Positions 57,358 through 64,000 of a DNA stretch of 64,000 nt are shown here, in pieces (within the stretch, counting starts at the first letter, position 1; every line of letters starts with the position of its first letter). This DNA is from Rhodovulum robiginosum (lineage in GTDB: Bacteria; Pseudomonadota; Alphaproteobacteria; Rhodobacterales; Rhodobacteraceae), in the NCBI RefSeq assembly GCF_003944755.1, contig NZ_RWGU01000046.1:62001-126000 (forward strand). The letters are read 5' to 3'. A program made the translations under genes and the position numbers. The notes below the pieces were generated by a model, which ran no database searches, was not told where the DNA came from, and was given only the letters and a program-made list of their open reading frames with translations.

Positions 57358-57492
57358 ATGTCCAAAGGTGACAAGCAACGCGGCAACCGTGAAGCGAAGA
57401 AGCCCAAGAAGGTGAAGGAAAAGGTCGTTGCGACAGCCGACTTCACGAAGGGCAAGGCATTAACCAATCTTGGCGAGCACAAGAAGAAATAG
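57358..57492 (+). CDS. Small basic protein (44 aa)
   Basis: MSKGDKQRGNREAKKPKKVK then EKVVATADFTKGKALTNLGE and HKKK: 44 residues, very Lys-rich, with a caggagaaactgaa ribosome site. It resembles small basic proteins seen widely in alphaproteobacteria with no assigned role. A short inverted repeat (ccggtt...aaccgg, 57315-57340) lies between it and groEL. Confidence 0.65.
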   Translation: MSKGDKQRGNREAKKPKKVKEKVVATADFTKGKALTNLGEHKKK

Positions 57493-57637
57493 GTAGCGGT
57501 CCGAGAGATTACCTATCACTAAGGACGGAGCCAGATGGCAGAGGGAGACGCGGCGACTTGCCCGATCGGAAAGCCTCTGGCTCGCCAAAAAGAACGATGA
57601 TGAAGAGTTGCCGGAGAGAATGCGCGACATGCGTATT
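57493..57637. other. Short intergenic region before the lysis genes
   Basis: About 145 bases before the o-spanin end. On the + strand an ATG at 57535 opens only a short (~22-codon) frame, and another frame reads as a possible broken gene piece (around SLWLAKKNDDEELPERMRDM). Neither is strong enough to call. It joins the chaperonin island to phage remnants. Confidence 0.3.
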
Positions 57638-57910
57638 TTATCGAGAAGCCGCGAGGTAGCGAATGCAACCCCGCGCCTGGTCTCGCATCACTGCGTAGTC
57701 GCTCAACATCTCCGCGATCGCAGAGCCCTCTGGCAGCAAGGCCAGCTCTTCTGCCGCCCGTGCCTGGAACTCCCGGCTGTACTCGACGACCGGCGGACAG
57801 GCACCGAGCCCGCCCCCGTCAGAACTGACCGTCGCGCAGCCGCTCAGCCAGATCGTCGCGAGACCGAGGGCGACGCGCCGCAGCCTCGAGCATCCGTCGT
57901 TGTGCATCAT
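57638..57910 (-). CDS. Rz1-like o-spanin lipoprotein (nested in the Rz frame)
   Basis: About 90 residues. The first ~25 residues end LSGC with a lipobox, so Cys would be acylated at the outer membrane; the mature part reads ATVSSDGGGLGACPPVVEYS and onward. Its start lies inside the i-spanin gene in another frame, which is the classic Rz/Rz1 overlap. With the endolysin and i-spanin it forms a phage lysis cassette. Two adjacent ATGs (57910, 57907) are possible starts. Confidence 0.75.
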   Translation of the reverse strand: MMHNDGCSRLRRVALGLATIWLSGCATVSSDGGGLGACPPVVEYSREFQARAAEELALLPEGSAIAEMLSDYAVMRDQARGCIRYLAASR

Positions 57911-58064
57911 GGGTCTTCTCCATGGCTTCGAGCCGTTCGGCCAGACGCCCGGCGTGCTCACCGGATCGGCGCAGGGCCAGCAGGAACAGAAGGAGCGCAA
58001 GTGCGGTGACGCCGTAGCGGAGCGCCGTGCGCGCCCATGCTGATCGGGCGAGCGCGGCGATCAC
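57819..58064 (-). CDS. Rz-like i-spanin
   Basis: An 81-residue protein with one N-terminal transmembrane helix (about 12-31, ALRYGVTALALLLFLLALRR) followed by a coiled-coil helix with Glu/Arg heptads to the end. It would link the inner membrane to the o-spanin encoded inside it. The endolysin gene overlaps its start by four bases. Confidence 0.75.
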   Translation of the reverse strand: MIAALARSAWARTALRYGVTALALLLFLLALRRSGEHAGRLAERLEAMEKTHDAQRRMLEAAARRPRSRDDLAERLRDGQF

Positions 58065-58620
58065 CGCCGCCCCCGGCGCCAGTCATCGAGGCGCGCGTAG
58101 ATCGTGACTGCGATGCCCCCGAGCGCGACGGCGATGAACACCCAGCGAAGCGTGTCGAGATACGGAATTAGCGGTAGGATCGCGGTCTGGGTCTCCGCCA
58201 GGACGCTCTGCGCGACCTCGACCCCGGCTGCACCCAAGGTCGCGACACCGGCCGCTCCACCGCCCTTCATGGTGCGGCTCTCCGCGAGAACCTCACGCGC
58301 CGGCGGGGTCTCGGCGGCGAAGGACACCGGCCGCGCCGGAAAGTGTTCCCCCCACTGGCGTGCCGGGCCGAGGTCGACATGCATGAACCTCGATCGGGGA
58401 TAGAAGCCGAAGCCGAGGAACCCGACTTCGCGCGCCGCTGCCTCGAACGCCACCGGGTCGTGGTTCGCCATGGCAATGTCGAAGGCGGCGCCGTCGAGGT
58501 GCTTGGAGCGGGTTGCGCCGCCCACCGCCCGGTTGTGCTCTGGGCTGCGATAGGCCGAGCGGACGATCAACGGCTTGCCCCGCCGGTCCCGCAGCGCCTG
58601 CAGCTTGTTGAGGGCGGGTA
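58061..58620 (-). pseudogene. N-terminally truncated M15-type endolysin with a membrane tail
   Basis: The frame reads as an L-Ala-D-Glu/D-Ala-D-Ala peptidase of family M15: IVRSAYRSPEHNRAVGGATR, then SKHLDGAAFDIAMANHDP and SRFMHVDLGPARQW, with the zinc ligands His, Asp and His. The C-terminal ~35 residues form a transmembrane segment (LIPYLDTLRWVFIAVALGGI). Homology stops near 58620, where the sequence passes into the oppositely oriented MuF gene, so the ~30-50 N-terminal residues are missing. Residual start codons at the junction may still allow expression. Confidence 0.75.
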
Positions 58621-58662
58621 ACCGAAGCCGACCTGCGCGACGTTTCGGACGCAAAGGAAGAG

Positions 58663-59448
58663 GTGCTGCGCCAGTGGGACGCGCGCCTGACGGCCATCTT
58701 CGAGGAATATGAGACCCACCCGCAACGCTTGCGTCCGTTGCGGACAGCGATGGAAGAACGCCTGCTTCGGGCCTTCGCGGGCTTGATCAACCAGCTTCGG
58801 CAGCAGGACCTTGGCATCGAACGTTACATCTGGCGCTCCCAAGACGACGCCAAGGTTCGCGAAAGCCATACCGAGTACGACGATCAGGTGTTCCGCTGGG
58901 ACGAGCCGCCCGCAGGCGGACATCCGGGTCAGGCGCACAACTGTAGGTGCTATGCGGAGCCGGTCAGCCCCGATGTACCGAATGACGTCACACTTGTTGA
59001 TTATGTCCCCACTGACGGGGGCTATCCTCTCCAAGACCTCGCCGAGCACGAGGCCTCGGGCGGGTACACCATCGCATTGCATGTCGGGAAGAGCGAAGAA
59101 TTCCTGCTGAGAGCCGTTAGAACCGATCAGGTTCGAGGTCCATTCGTCAGTCAGTTCCGCCGACGCCACGGATCTTTTCCATCCTTTCAAGCCGCGCAGA
59201 GGCTTACCAACTCCAACCTTTCGCAGAATGCACTTGTTGTAAACGCAGTGGCTACGGGTCAGAGACGACGGGCCTTCATAACCCGCATATTCCCGACAGA
59301 AACGGGCGTCGAAGCCTATCGCATTGGACCCAGAGCGTCGGCACCCGTGATTGTAAGGCCTACATTCGGCATAGGTACAGTTATCGAACACGCACCCGAC
59401 ATGCCGAACGGCTTCATCATCATCACCTCTTATCCAAGGAACGACTGA
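58663..59448 (+). CDS. N-terminally shortened MuF protein with an RNase A-like toxin tail
   Basis: A 261-residue chimera, GTG start. Residues 1-100 are a Mu F-like domain (ERYIWRSQDDAKVRESHTEY near 53-72 and HPGQAHNCRCYAEP at 87-100). They are clearly paralogous to residues ~108-203 of the 540-residue MuF toxin at 45356, but the ~90 residues before that domain are gone. Residues ~128-261 resemble bacterial RNase A-like CDI toxins: EASGGYTIALHVGKSEEF (His140), an Arg ten residues later, and FIIITSYPRND with Thr255-x-Tyr257, the spacing of the known catalytic set. The immunity gene follows one base after the stop. Confidence 0.8.
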   Translation: MLRQWDARLTAIFEEYETHPQRLRPLRTAMEERLLRAFAGLINQLRQQDLGIERYIWRSQDDAKVRESHTEYDDQVFRWDEPPAGGHPGQAHNCRCYAEPVSPDVPNDVTLVDYVPTDGGYPLQDLAEHEASGGYTIALHVGKSEEFLLRAVRTDQVRGPFVSQFRRRHGSFPSFQAAQRLTNSNLSQNALVVNAVATGQRRRAFITRIFPTETGVEAYRIGPRASAPVIVRPTFGIGTVIEHAPDMPNGFIIITSYPRND

Positions 59449-59449
59449 C

Positions 59450-59752
59450 GTGAAACCTCCTCAGGCCTTTTACGATTTCACGTTGCAGCTGCATCAGGAT
59501 TTGGATCTTGTGTATCCCGGCTGGTCGTCAGAAGCATCAGACGCTCGTCGAGAGCTCTACGAGGACTTTCGGCAAGGATTTGGGGATCGATCTGTGGCAA
59601 AACTCTCCGCTTATTTTGGACTTCTGCTCAATGACGAATATGCCGACCTCGAAGCCATTTGGACAAAAGAGTCGAGAGCAGACTGGTTGTTCGAAAGACA
59701 GGGGATTCGTCGGCTACTTGAGGACTTCAGGGCTTGGGCCTCTGCCTCCTGA
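59450..59752 (+). CDS. Probable immunity protein for the RNase A-like toxin
   Basis: A 100-residue acidic helical protein (MKPPQAFYDFTLQLHQDLDL and onward). The start is GTG, one base after the toxin stop, as expected for a toxin-immunity pair. It resembles small helical CDI immunity proteins. It is expected to neutralise the RNase tail; this is an inference from position and size. Its end is two bases from the convergent DUF6441 gene. Confidence 0.7.
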   Translation: MKPPQAFYDFTLQLHQDLDLVYPGWSSEASDARRELYEDFRQGFGDRSVAKLSAYFGLLLNDEYADLEAIWTKESRADWLFERQGIRRLLEDFRAWASAS

Positions 59753-59754
59753 CA

Positions 59755-60384
59755 TTAAATCCTCGCCTCCACCCAATTCGCGACGATCAACTCCGGCAAG
59801 CTGTCATGCGCCCGGTCTGCGTGCCTCGCCAGATCCAGCCGCTTCGGCAGCTTGACCTGCGGCACCAGCAGGAAGATCGGCGCGGTGACCTTGCTGCGCC
59901 CGGTCTTGGAGCGCGACACCACCGCCTGACCCTTCGTGTTCAGCCGGCTCTCCGCCACCAGCAGGCTGGGGCCTGTGCGACGGTAGACGAAGCGCAGGCG
60001 AAGACCGCGTCGCCGCACCCATTCGACTGGAGTGATCCGGCGACCGCGCAGGCCTCGACCCGCTGCTTCCGTCGGGATCGCCAGCCAGAACCCATCTTTC
60101 GAGCGGATCAGAGGGCCTGCATCGTGTGCACCGACGATGGCCGGTGCTTTCGACCAGACCAGCGCCGCCGCGTCGAGGCTTTCGCCAGCGCGTGGGAAGG
60201 TCTGATTGCGGATCGAGTTGGCGAGCCGTCGCCCGAGCCCCGCACCGGTGATCTGAGCGCGCCAAGCAGATCTCAGCCCGGTCCCGGCCTCGCGCATGGC
60301 GGCGGTGACAGCCTTCTCGTCCGCCTTTACCTCCGCGGCCATGGCGGCGACGAGATCGGGCGTGATGTCGAGCTTCAGTTTCAC
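59755..60384 (-). CDS. Phage tail-type protein (DUF6441-like)
   Basis: A 209-residue protein reading like DUF6441 phage proteins: VKADEKAVTAAMREAGTGLR near 18-37, then GPLIRSKDGFWLAIPTEAAG and TPVEWVRRRGLRLRFVYRRT. These are tail or head-tail proteins of Rhodobacterales siphoviruses. GTG at 60384 overlaps the stop of the upstream head-tail gene, so the phage operon order is preserved here. Confidence 0.7.
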   Translation of the reverse strand: MKLKLDITPDLVAAMAAEVKADEKAVTAAMREAGTGLRSAWRAQITGAGLGRRLANSIRNQTFPRAGESLDAAALVWSKAPAIVGAHDAGPLIRSKDGFWLAIPTEAAGRGLRGRRITPVEWVRRRGLRLRFVYRRTGPSLLVAESRLNTKGQAVVSRSKTGRSKVTAPIFLLVPQVKLPKRLDLARHADRAHDSLPELIVANWVEARI

Positions 60385-60691
60385 GCGGGCCTCAGATCGA
60401 CGGTCCAGACCAGCCGCTCGCGGTCGCTGACGGGCTCGCCCTGTATGAGGAAGGCGTCCCCGTCGATTTCCAAGCGGTCGCCGGGGCGCGGGTTCGCCAC
60501 CTCGGCTGAGCGCAAGTCGATCCGAGTGGTCTCGGACCAGAGCCGCGCGTCGCCAAAGTCGGTGACCGCATCAGCCTGCCGAGACGCGACGCGTACCAGG
60601 ACAGGCGCGCCGCCATCGGAGGTGTAGACCGCTTCCCGAACGATATTCGGATCGGCAAAAGCGCGTCAATCACGGCGGCAAACGCCGTCAT
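60381..60691 (-). pseudogene. Frameshifted head-tail joining protein gene
   Basis: With one base restored in a run of four T (forward aaaa near 60657-60660), the minus strand reads TSDGGAPVLVRVASRQADAV, then WSETTRIDLRSAEVANPRPG and DAFLIQGEPVSDRERLVWTV, the pattern of phage head-tail connector proteins. As given, the frame shifts within the first ~20 codons and the conserved part is out of frame. This is either a real frameshift mutation or a sequencing error in a homopolymer. Confidence 0.65.
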
Positions 60692-61016
60692 CAGAACGAG
60701 GCGTTCAGGCGCACCCGGCCGATGGTGTCACCGGCTCCGCCCGCGACGGCTTCGGTTGCGACGCCAATCAACGTGTTCGATATGGCCACGCTCGTGGTGC
60801 GCTTATTGGTGTCGTTCCAATAGACCTTGGCGCCCACGGTCCAGGCCTGGGAGCCGACCTTGGTTATGTCGAACACGCCGGTCAGGGCGGCTTCGACAGG
60901 TTCGTTTAGAGCAGCGTCCCCGGCCGCCACGCCGACGATGGCACCGACGAGCAGACCGTCGCCAGAGGCACGGCGTAGGGCGCGGTCAGGGTGAGGGTGT
61001 TGCCGGTCTTGTCCGA
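60691..61016 (-). pseudogene. Frameshifted DUF2190-like phage protein gene
   Basis: The minus strand carries most of a DUF2190-type capsid-decoration protein: TGNTLTLTAPYAV, then (after a frameshift near 60964-60972) SGDGLLVGAIVGVAAGDAAL, GVFDITKVGSQAWTVGAKVY and IGVATEAVAGGAGDTIGRVR. The expected N-terminus is missing; the sequence before it belongs to the shortened end of the next gene. It is therefore disabled by a frameshift and truncation. Confidence 0.65.
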
Positions 61017-61477
61017 ATGCGCCTCCGGCTGGCCCTTGCACCACTGGAAGCAGAGCCGCCCACTACGGTGATCGCGTCGGGCCAGGCCGCGTATTTGCGC
61101 TCGGGCAACTTGAAGGCGATGTCGACATACTCGGCCGGGTCGTCCCCGGCGGCGCGGATCCGCTCGACCATGGCGGCCAGCCGGGACTGGTCCCATTCGA
61201 CCCGTTTCGGCAGGTCGGCGACCACGGTGAAATCGCCGTCGTCGAAGCGGACCGTGCCGGTGTCCTTGGCCTGCGCCTGCCGCTCTTCGGCAGCGCGCGT
61301 GGCGTAGCGGACGGTCAGAGCGGCATCGAGCCGGGCCTTCGCGGCCTTGTCGTGCTTCAGGCGTTCGTCGATCTCGCGCTGGAGGATGGCCAGCAGTTCG
61401 ACGGGCAGCCCGGCAATCTCCTGCGGGCTGAGGCCCGGCAGGTCATCGGGCGTGGGTGTGTTCTCGGGATAGGGCAT
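60986..61477 (-). CDS. Phage protein with a recombined C-terminus
   Basis: A 163-residue frame. Residues 1-140 look intact and phage-like (MPYPENTPTPDDLPGLSPQE, then LPVELLAILQREIDERLKHD and VEWDQSRLAAMVERIRAAGD). After AWPDAITVV near 142 the frame runs into DNA from the DUF2190 gene, giving a random Arg/Ser/Pro tail. A deletion that joined two genes is the simplest cause. The family is a conserved hypothetical in Rhodobacterales prophages. Confidence 0.55.
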   Translation of the reverse strand: MPYPENTPTPDDLPGLSPQEIAGLPVELLAILQREIDERLKHDKAAKARLDAALTVRYATRAAEERQAQAKDTGTVRFDDGDFTVVADLPKRVEWDQSRLAAMVERIRAAGDDPAEYVDIAFKLPERKYAAWPDAITVVGGSASSGARASRRRIRTRPATPSP

Positions 61478-61504
61478 TGGGGTCTCCGGAATGGGGGATG
61501 GGGA

Positions 61505-61867
61505 TCAGGCGGCCTCGAGCAGGCGCATCGAGAGCGCCGCGCCGGACGGGCCGGGCTTCGGGCGGGCGACGGCGATGTAGGCAAAGGCGTCGGGGCCGAG
61601 CCGGGACTGTACGAGGTGGACGAGGTTCTGCTCGGCCGCGCGCCTTGCGGCGGCCGCCACCAGCTGCAGCGTGCGTTGGCGATCCGCCGGCAGCTTCGAG
61701 ATGACCGACGTGGCATCGACGGCGAGGAAGCCGCGGTGATAGACCAGCGCCTCGCCGGGCTCGGCCTGCGCGATCCAGGCGGCGAGCCCGACCTCGTCGA
61801 GCCCCGGCCCGTTCGCGCCGTGCAGCGGCACGACCTCGGCCTCGGTGATGGGCGACAGGCGTCCCAT
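61505..61867 (-). CDS. Phage-associated hypothetical protein
   Basis: A 120-residue protein, MGRLSPITEAEVVPLHGANG and so on, with a LPADRQRTLQLVAAAARRAA helix and a FAYIAVARPKPG segment. I do not recognise a domain. Its ATG overlaps the stop of the AlpA-like gene, so it belongs to the same early phage transcript. Confidence 0.6.
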   Translation of the reverse strand: MGRLSPITEAEVVPLHGANGPGLDEVGLAAWIAQAEPGEALVYHRGFLAVDATSVISKLPADRQRTLQLVAAAARRAAEQNLVHLVQSRLGPDAFAYIAVARPKPGPSGAALSMRLLEAA

Positions 61868-62079
61868 CAGGCCGCTCCCGCGCGCGGCTGGGTGTCCATG
61901 GTATGCTGGAGCTGATCGCGCTCGAAAGCGACGATGTCCTCGAGCCGGTAGACGACCCGTCCACCGATCTTCATGTAGGCCGGGCCTTCACCCGCCCACC
62001 GCCAGCGCTCCAGCGTGCGATGCGAGATCGTCCAGCGCCGGGCGAGTTCCTTCTGGTTCAGGCAATGCTTCTGCTGCAT
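61867..62079 (-). CDS. AlpA/excisionase-type DNA-binding protein
   Basis: A 70-residue protein with a winged-helix/MerR-like HTH: LARRWTISHRTLERWRWAGE near 12-31, then GPAYMKIGGRVVYRLEDIVA near 32-51, as in AlpA/Xis-type helix-turn-helix_17 proteins. These act as excisionases or early regulators in mobile elements. No integrase is visible in the window. The 210 bases upstream of it (62080-62289) are without a gene. Confidence 0.75.
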   Translation of the reverse strand: MQQKHCLNQKELARRWTISHRTLERWRWAGEGPAYMKIGGRVVYRLEDIVAFERDQLQHTMDTQPRAGAA

Positions 62080-62289
62080 CGGCTCTCTCCGTTTGCGTGT
62101 GCTTCGGAGAGAGATTGCGAAATCCCGCTATGGGATGTCGTCAGGATCGCAGGGGGATGTGGTGGGGGATGGATATGGCCTTGCAGGACAGGCTTGGACG
62201 GCGCGCTGGGGGATGGTCATCCCCTTCCATCCCCCAGCCGATCCCACACCAGTCGGGCCGGAGGCCACGCTCGTGGGATCGCAGGCGGT

Positions 62290-62973
62290 TCAGTCGATGT
62301 TCAGGCGGTAACCGCCGCGGCGGTCGGAGCGGATCAGCTGCCGCCAGTCCTTCTGCGACTTGAAGACGTCGGCCATGCGCAGGCTCTTCGAGCCCGCCGA
62401 GGACAGGATGGCCTTGCCGCTCTGCCAGGGCTCGCCCCGCTGCGCGGCCTCGTGCAAGGCACGGACAACCTGCGCCTGGATCGGGCCGAGTCGGAAGCGG
62501 TAGCCGTTGCAGCGCACCTCCTGGTAGTCGGCCGACGCGATGAAGGTGCTCTCTTCCATGGCCGAGCCGCCGGAGGAGAACCCGGACTGTAGCTCGAAAC
62601 GGTCGCGTTCCTCGCGCCTTAGCAGCAGATCGCCGATCATCACGAAGACCGGCTGGGCCTCGCCGTAGAGCGACGCATAGTCCGCGCGCGGCGTGCGAAA
62701 CTCGCTGACATGGAGCTCGCCGCAGCGGAACAGCTGGAAGACGTCACAGGCGTACAGGTCGAGCAGCCCGCTGAAGGGCTTCTGCTCCCACGGCACGCGG
62801 AACCGCTCGCCGTCCTGGCCCTCCTCGTAGTCACCGAACTCGACCGGCTCGCCGAAGACGCGCACCGACAGCCGGAGTTTGTCGTTCTCGGCCAGGTAAA
62901 CGAGGTCCGTCTCGGAGATCCGCCAGCGCTCGAGCACCTCGGGGAGCGTGAAATACAGCTTGTCGATGTGCAC
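62290..62973 (-). CDS. Hypothetical phage-region protein
   Basis: A 227-residue protein. The first ~30 residues (LPEVLERWRISETDLVYLAE) look like a small DNA-binding HTH; the rest is mixed, ending KSQKDWRQLIRSDRRGGYRL. I do not recognise the family. It is divergent from the S24 repressor with about 108 bases between, an arrangement like a phage early/immunity region, so it may be under its control. Confidence 0.6.
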   Translation of the reverse strand: MHIDKLYFTLPEVLERWRISETDLVYLAENDKLRLSVRVFGEPVEFGDYEEGQDGERFRVPWEQKPFSGLLDLYACDVFQLFRCGELHVSEFRTPRADYASLYGEAQPVFVMIGDLLLRREERDRFELQSGFSSGGSAMEESTFIASADYQEVRCNGYRFRLGPIQAQVVRALHEAAQRGEPWQSGKAILSSAGSKSLRMADVFKSQKDWRQLIRSDRRGGYRLNID

Positions 62974-63081
62974 GCGCCCCTCCGATTCCCCTGCCTGATG
63001 TTTACGTTATGTTCTTATTCGCTTGACGGGCGTCGATCAATCCGATTTTATCCTATTTCATCCACAGATGGGTGGGGAAAC

Positions 63082-63759
63082 ATGAACGAGCATCACACGC
63101 TTGCCGACCGTCTCAGGGCCCGGGCCAACCAGCTCGGCCTCAGCCCCGCCCATGTCGCCGAGATGGCCGGCGTGAACCGGTCCTTCGTCTACGACATCCT
63201 GCGCGGACGATCATCCCGCCCCGGCATCGACCGGCTGGCCGAGGTCGCCCGCGTCCTGAAGGTCGACCGCGACTGGCTGATCCATGGGATCGGCGATGTC
63301 GAGGGCACGCCCCCCTTCATAGAGAACCCGGACGAGGCCTTCGTCTCGATCGCGCATGCGAGCCCGCGCCCGTCGATGGGCGGCGGCGCCGTGGTCCTGG
63401 AACAGGACGACCCCGCCGGCCGCGCCTACCACTTCCGCCGATCCTGGATCCGGCACAGCCTGAAGGCCAGCCCCTCCCAGCTGCGGATCATGCATGTCGA
63501 GGGCGACAGCATGGCGCCTACGCTGCTCGACGGCGACACGGTGCTCGTCGACATGGCGCGCCGCGCGCCGAACCCGCCCGGCATCTTCGTGCTGGACGAC
63601 GGCATGGGGCTGGTGGCCAAGCGGCTCGAGCACATCCCGAACAGTGACCCACCCGCGGTCCGCGTCATCTCGGATAACGGGTTCTACAGTCCCTACGAGC
63701 GAACGGCCGACGAGATCCACATCGTCGGCCGCATCCGTTGGTTCGCGCGAGAGATCTGA
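63082..63759 (+). CDS. XRE/S24-type repressor (CI-like)
   Basis: A 225-residue repressor: N-terminal helix-turn-helix (VAEMAGVNRSFVYDILRGRS near 25-44) and a C-terminal S24/LexA-like autoprotease. The Ser is in HVEGDSMAPTLLDGDTVLVD (Ser143) and the Lys in GLVAKRLEH (Lys180), so the self-cleavage dyad is complete. This is a phage- or island-type repressor that should respond to DNA damage via RecA. It is divergent from 62290-62973 and precedes a KAP-type NTPase gene. Confidence 0.9.
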   Translation: MNEHHTLADRLRARANQLGLSPAHVAEMAGVNRSFVYDILRGRSSRPGIDRLAEVARVLKVDRDWLIHGIGDVEGTPPFIENPDEAFVSIAHASPRPSMGGGAVVLEQDDPAGRAYHFRRSWIRHSLKASPSQLRIMHVEGDSMAPTLLDGDTVLVDMARRAPNPPGIFVLDDGMGLVAKRLEHIPNSDPPAVRVISDNGFYSPYERTADEIHIVGRIRWFAREI

Positions 63760-63785
63760 GATGGACTTAATTCGGAAGGCACAGA

Positions 63786-64000
63786 ATGACTGATCAAGGA
63801 AACTTTGAGATCAAGGGCGACCGCGCTCTTTCCTCTGGGGACACCGATAAGCTCGGTTTCCGTCAGGTTTCCAGGAGGATAGCCGCATCACTGGTCGATC
63901 GCGCATCTCAAGATGGATTTGTGGTTGGCATCGAGGGTGCGTGGGGATCCGGTAAGTCAAGTCTTCTATTTCTCATTGGCGATGAGCTTCAAAAGCTGCC
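63786..64000 (+). CDS. KAP-family P-loop NTPase (partial, runs off the window)
   Basis: The first 71 residues are visible. The Walker A motif GAWGSGKSSLL lies at 51-61 after VVGIE, the N-terminal pattern of KAP P-loop NTPases. KAP proteins are large, often membrane-associated ATPases found in mobile elements, some in phage-defence loci. The ATG at 63786 is 27 bases after the repressor stop. The rest lies beyond the window, so length, membrane segments and partners cannot be judged. Confidence 0.75.
   Translation, partial: MTDQGNFEIKGDRALSSGDTDKLGFRQVSRRIAASLVDRASQDGFVVGIEGAWGSGKSSLLFLIGDELQKL

Overview
The window is about two thirds G+C and reads as a chromosomal segment of an alphaproteobacterium of the Rhodobacteraceae (Rhodobacterales). 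Four things point there: the miaB end-phoH-ybeY-corC-lnt-metK order, aroA-cmk-rpsA-ihfB followed by trpF-trpB, a SAM/SAH-type riboswitch directly before metK (a class known from Rhodobacterales), and a fused mrpAB antiporter gene. All calls come from reading the sequence; no database search was run.

1-16.7 kb is a conserved housekeeping block on the + strand: the miaB end, an OmpA-like protein and a small lipoprotein that share a module, phoH, ybeY, corC, lnt, riboswitch-metK, trmB, aroA, a GFA-type Zn protein, cmk, an aldo/keto reductase, a DUF1127-like small protein, rpsA with a strong terminator, ihfB, a LapA-like protein, trpF and trpB. 16.8-18.7 kb carries two paralogous secreted PepSY-like proteins with very acidic low-complexity tails, followed by a membrane-anchored LuxR-type regulator. 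18.7-29.1 kb mixes housekeeping and metabolic genes (DUF2237, DUF2332, pth, rplY, L-lactate dehydrogenase, ZIP and MFS transporters, HAD phosphatase, trpA, ychF).

29.1-37.9 kb is a polyamine-type uptake and catabolic island: a divergent LysR regulator, two permeases, a Tat-type binding protein, the ATPase, a class III aminotransferase, a BKACE/DUF849 enzyme, a GNAT acetyltransferase and an acetylpolyamine amidohydrolase, all + strand and mostly overlapping or tightly spaced. 38.1-44.1 kb is a complete Mrp Na+/H+ antiporter operon (AB fused, C, D, E, F, G).

From 44.2 kb to the end the window becomes a mosaic accessory region. It holds an IS6-family transposase remnant, then a phage MuF head-protein domain fused to a CdiA-type nuclease toxin domain with an overlapping immunity gene. 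Next comes a minus-strand operon with two transglutaminase-like proteins, two paralogous small 'PAGEY' proteins and a seven-fold Trp/Cys repeat protein. A run of small stress-type proteins (CsbD, DUF3309 and others), a Crp/Fnr regulator and a CIRCE-controlled groESL follow. A degraded prophage comes after that: nested Rz/Rz1 spanins, a truncated endolysin, a second MuF protein with an RNase A-like toxin domain plus immunity gene, and frameshifted head/tail genes. The window ends with an intact S24-type repressor and the start of a KAP-family P-loop NTPase.

The strongest candidate for an unusual system is the pair of MuF-toxin/immunity modules at 44.8-47.0 and 58.6-59.8 kb. They share a MuF core but carry different CDI-type toxin tails and different immunity proteins, and they sit among phage debris. 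The duplicated transglutaminase operon, the paired acidic-tail proteins and the polyamine/BKACE island are the next most interesting.
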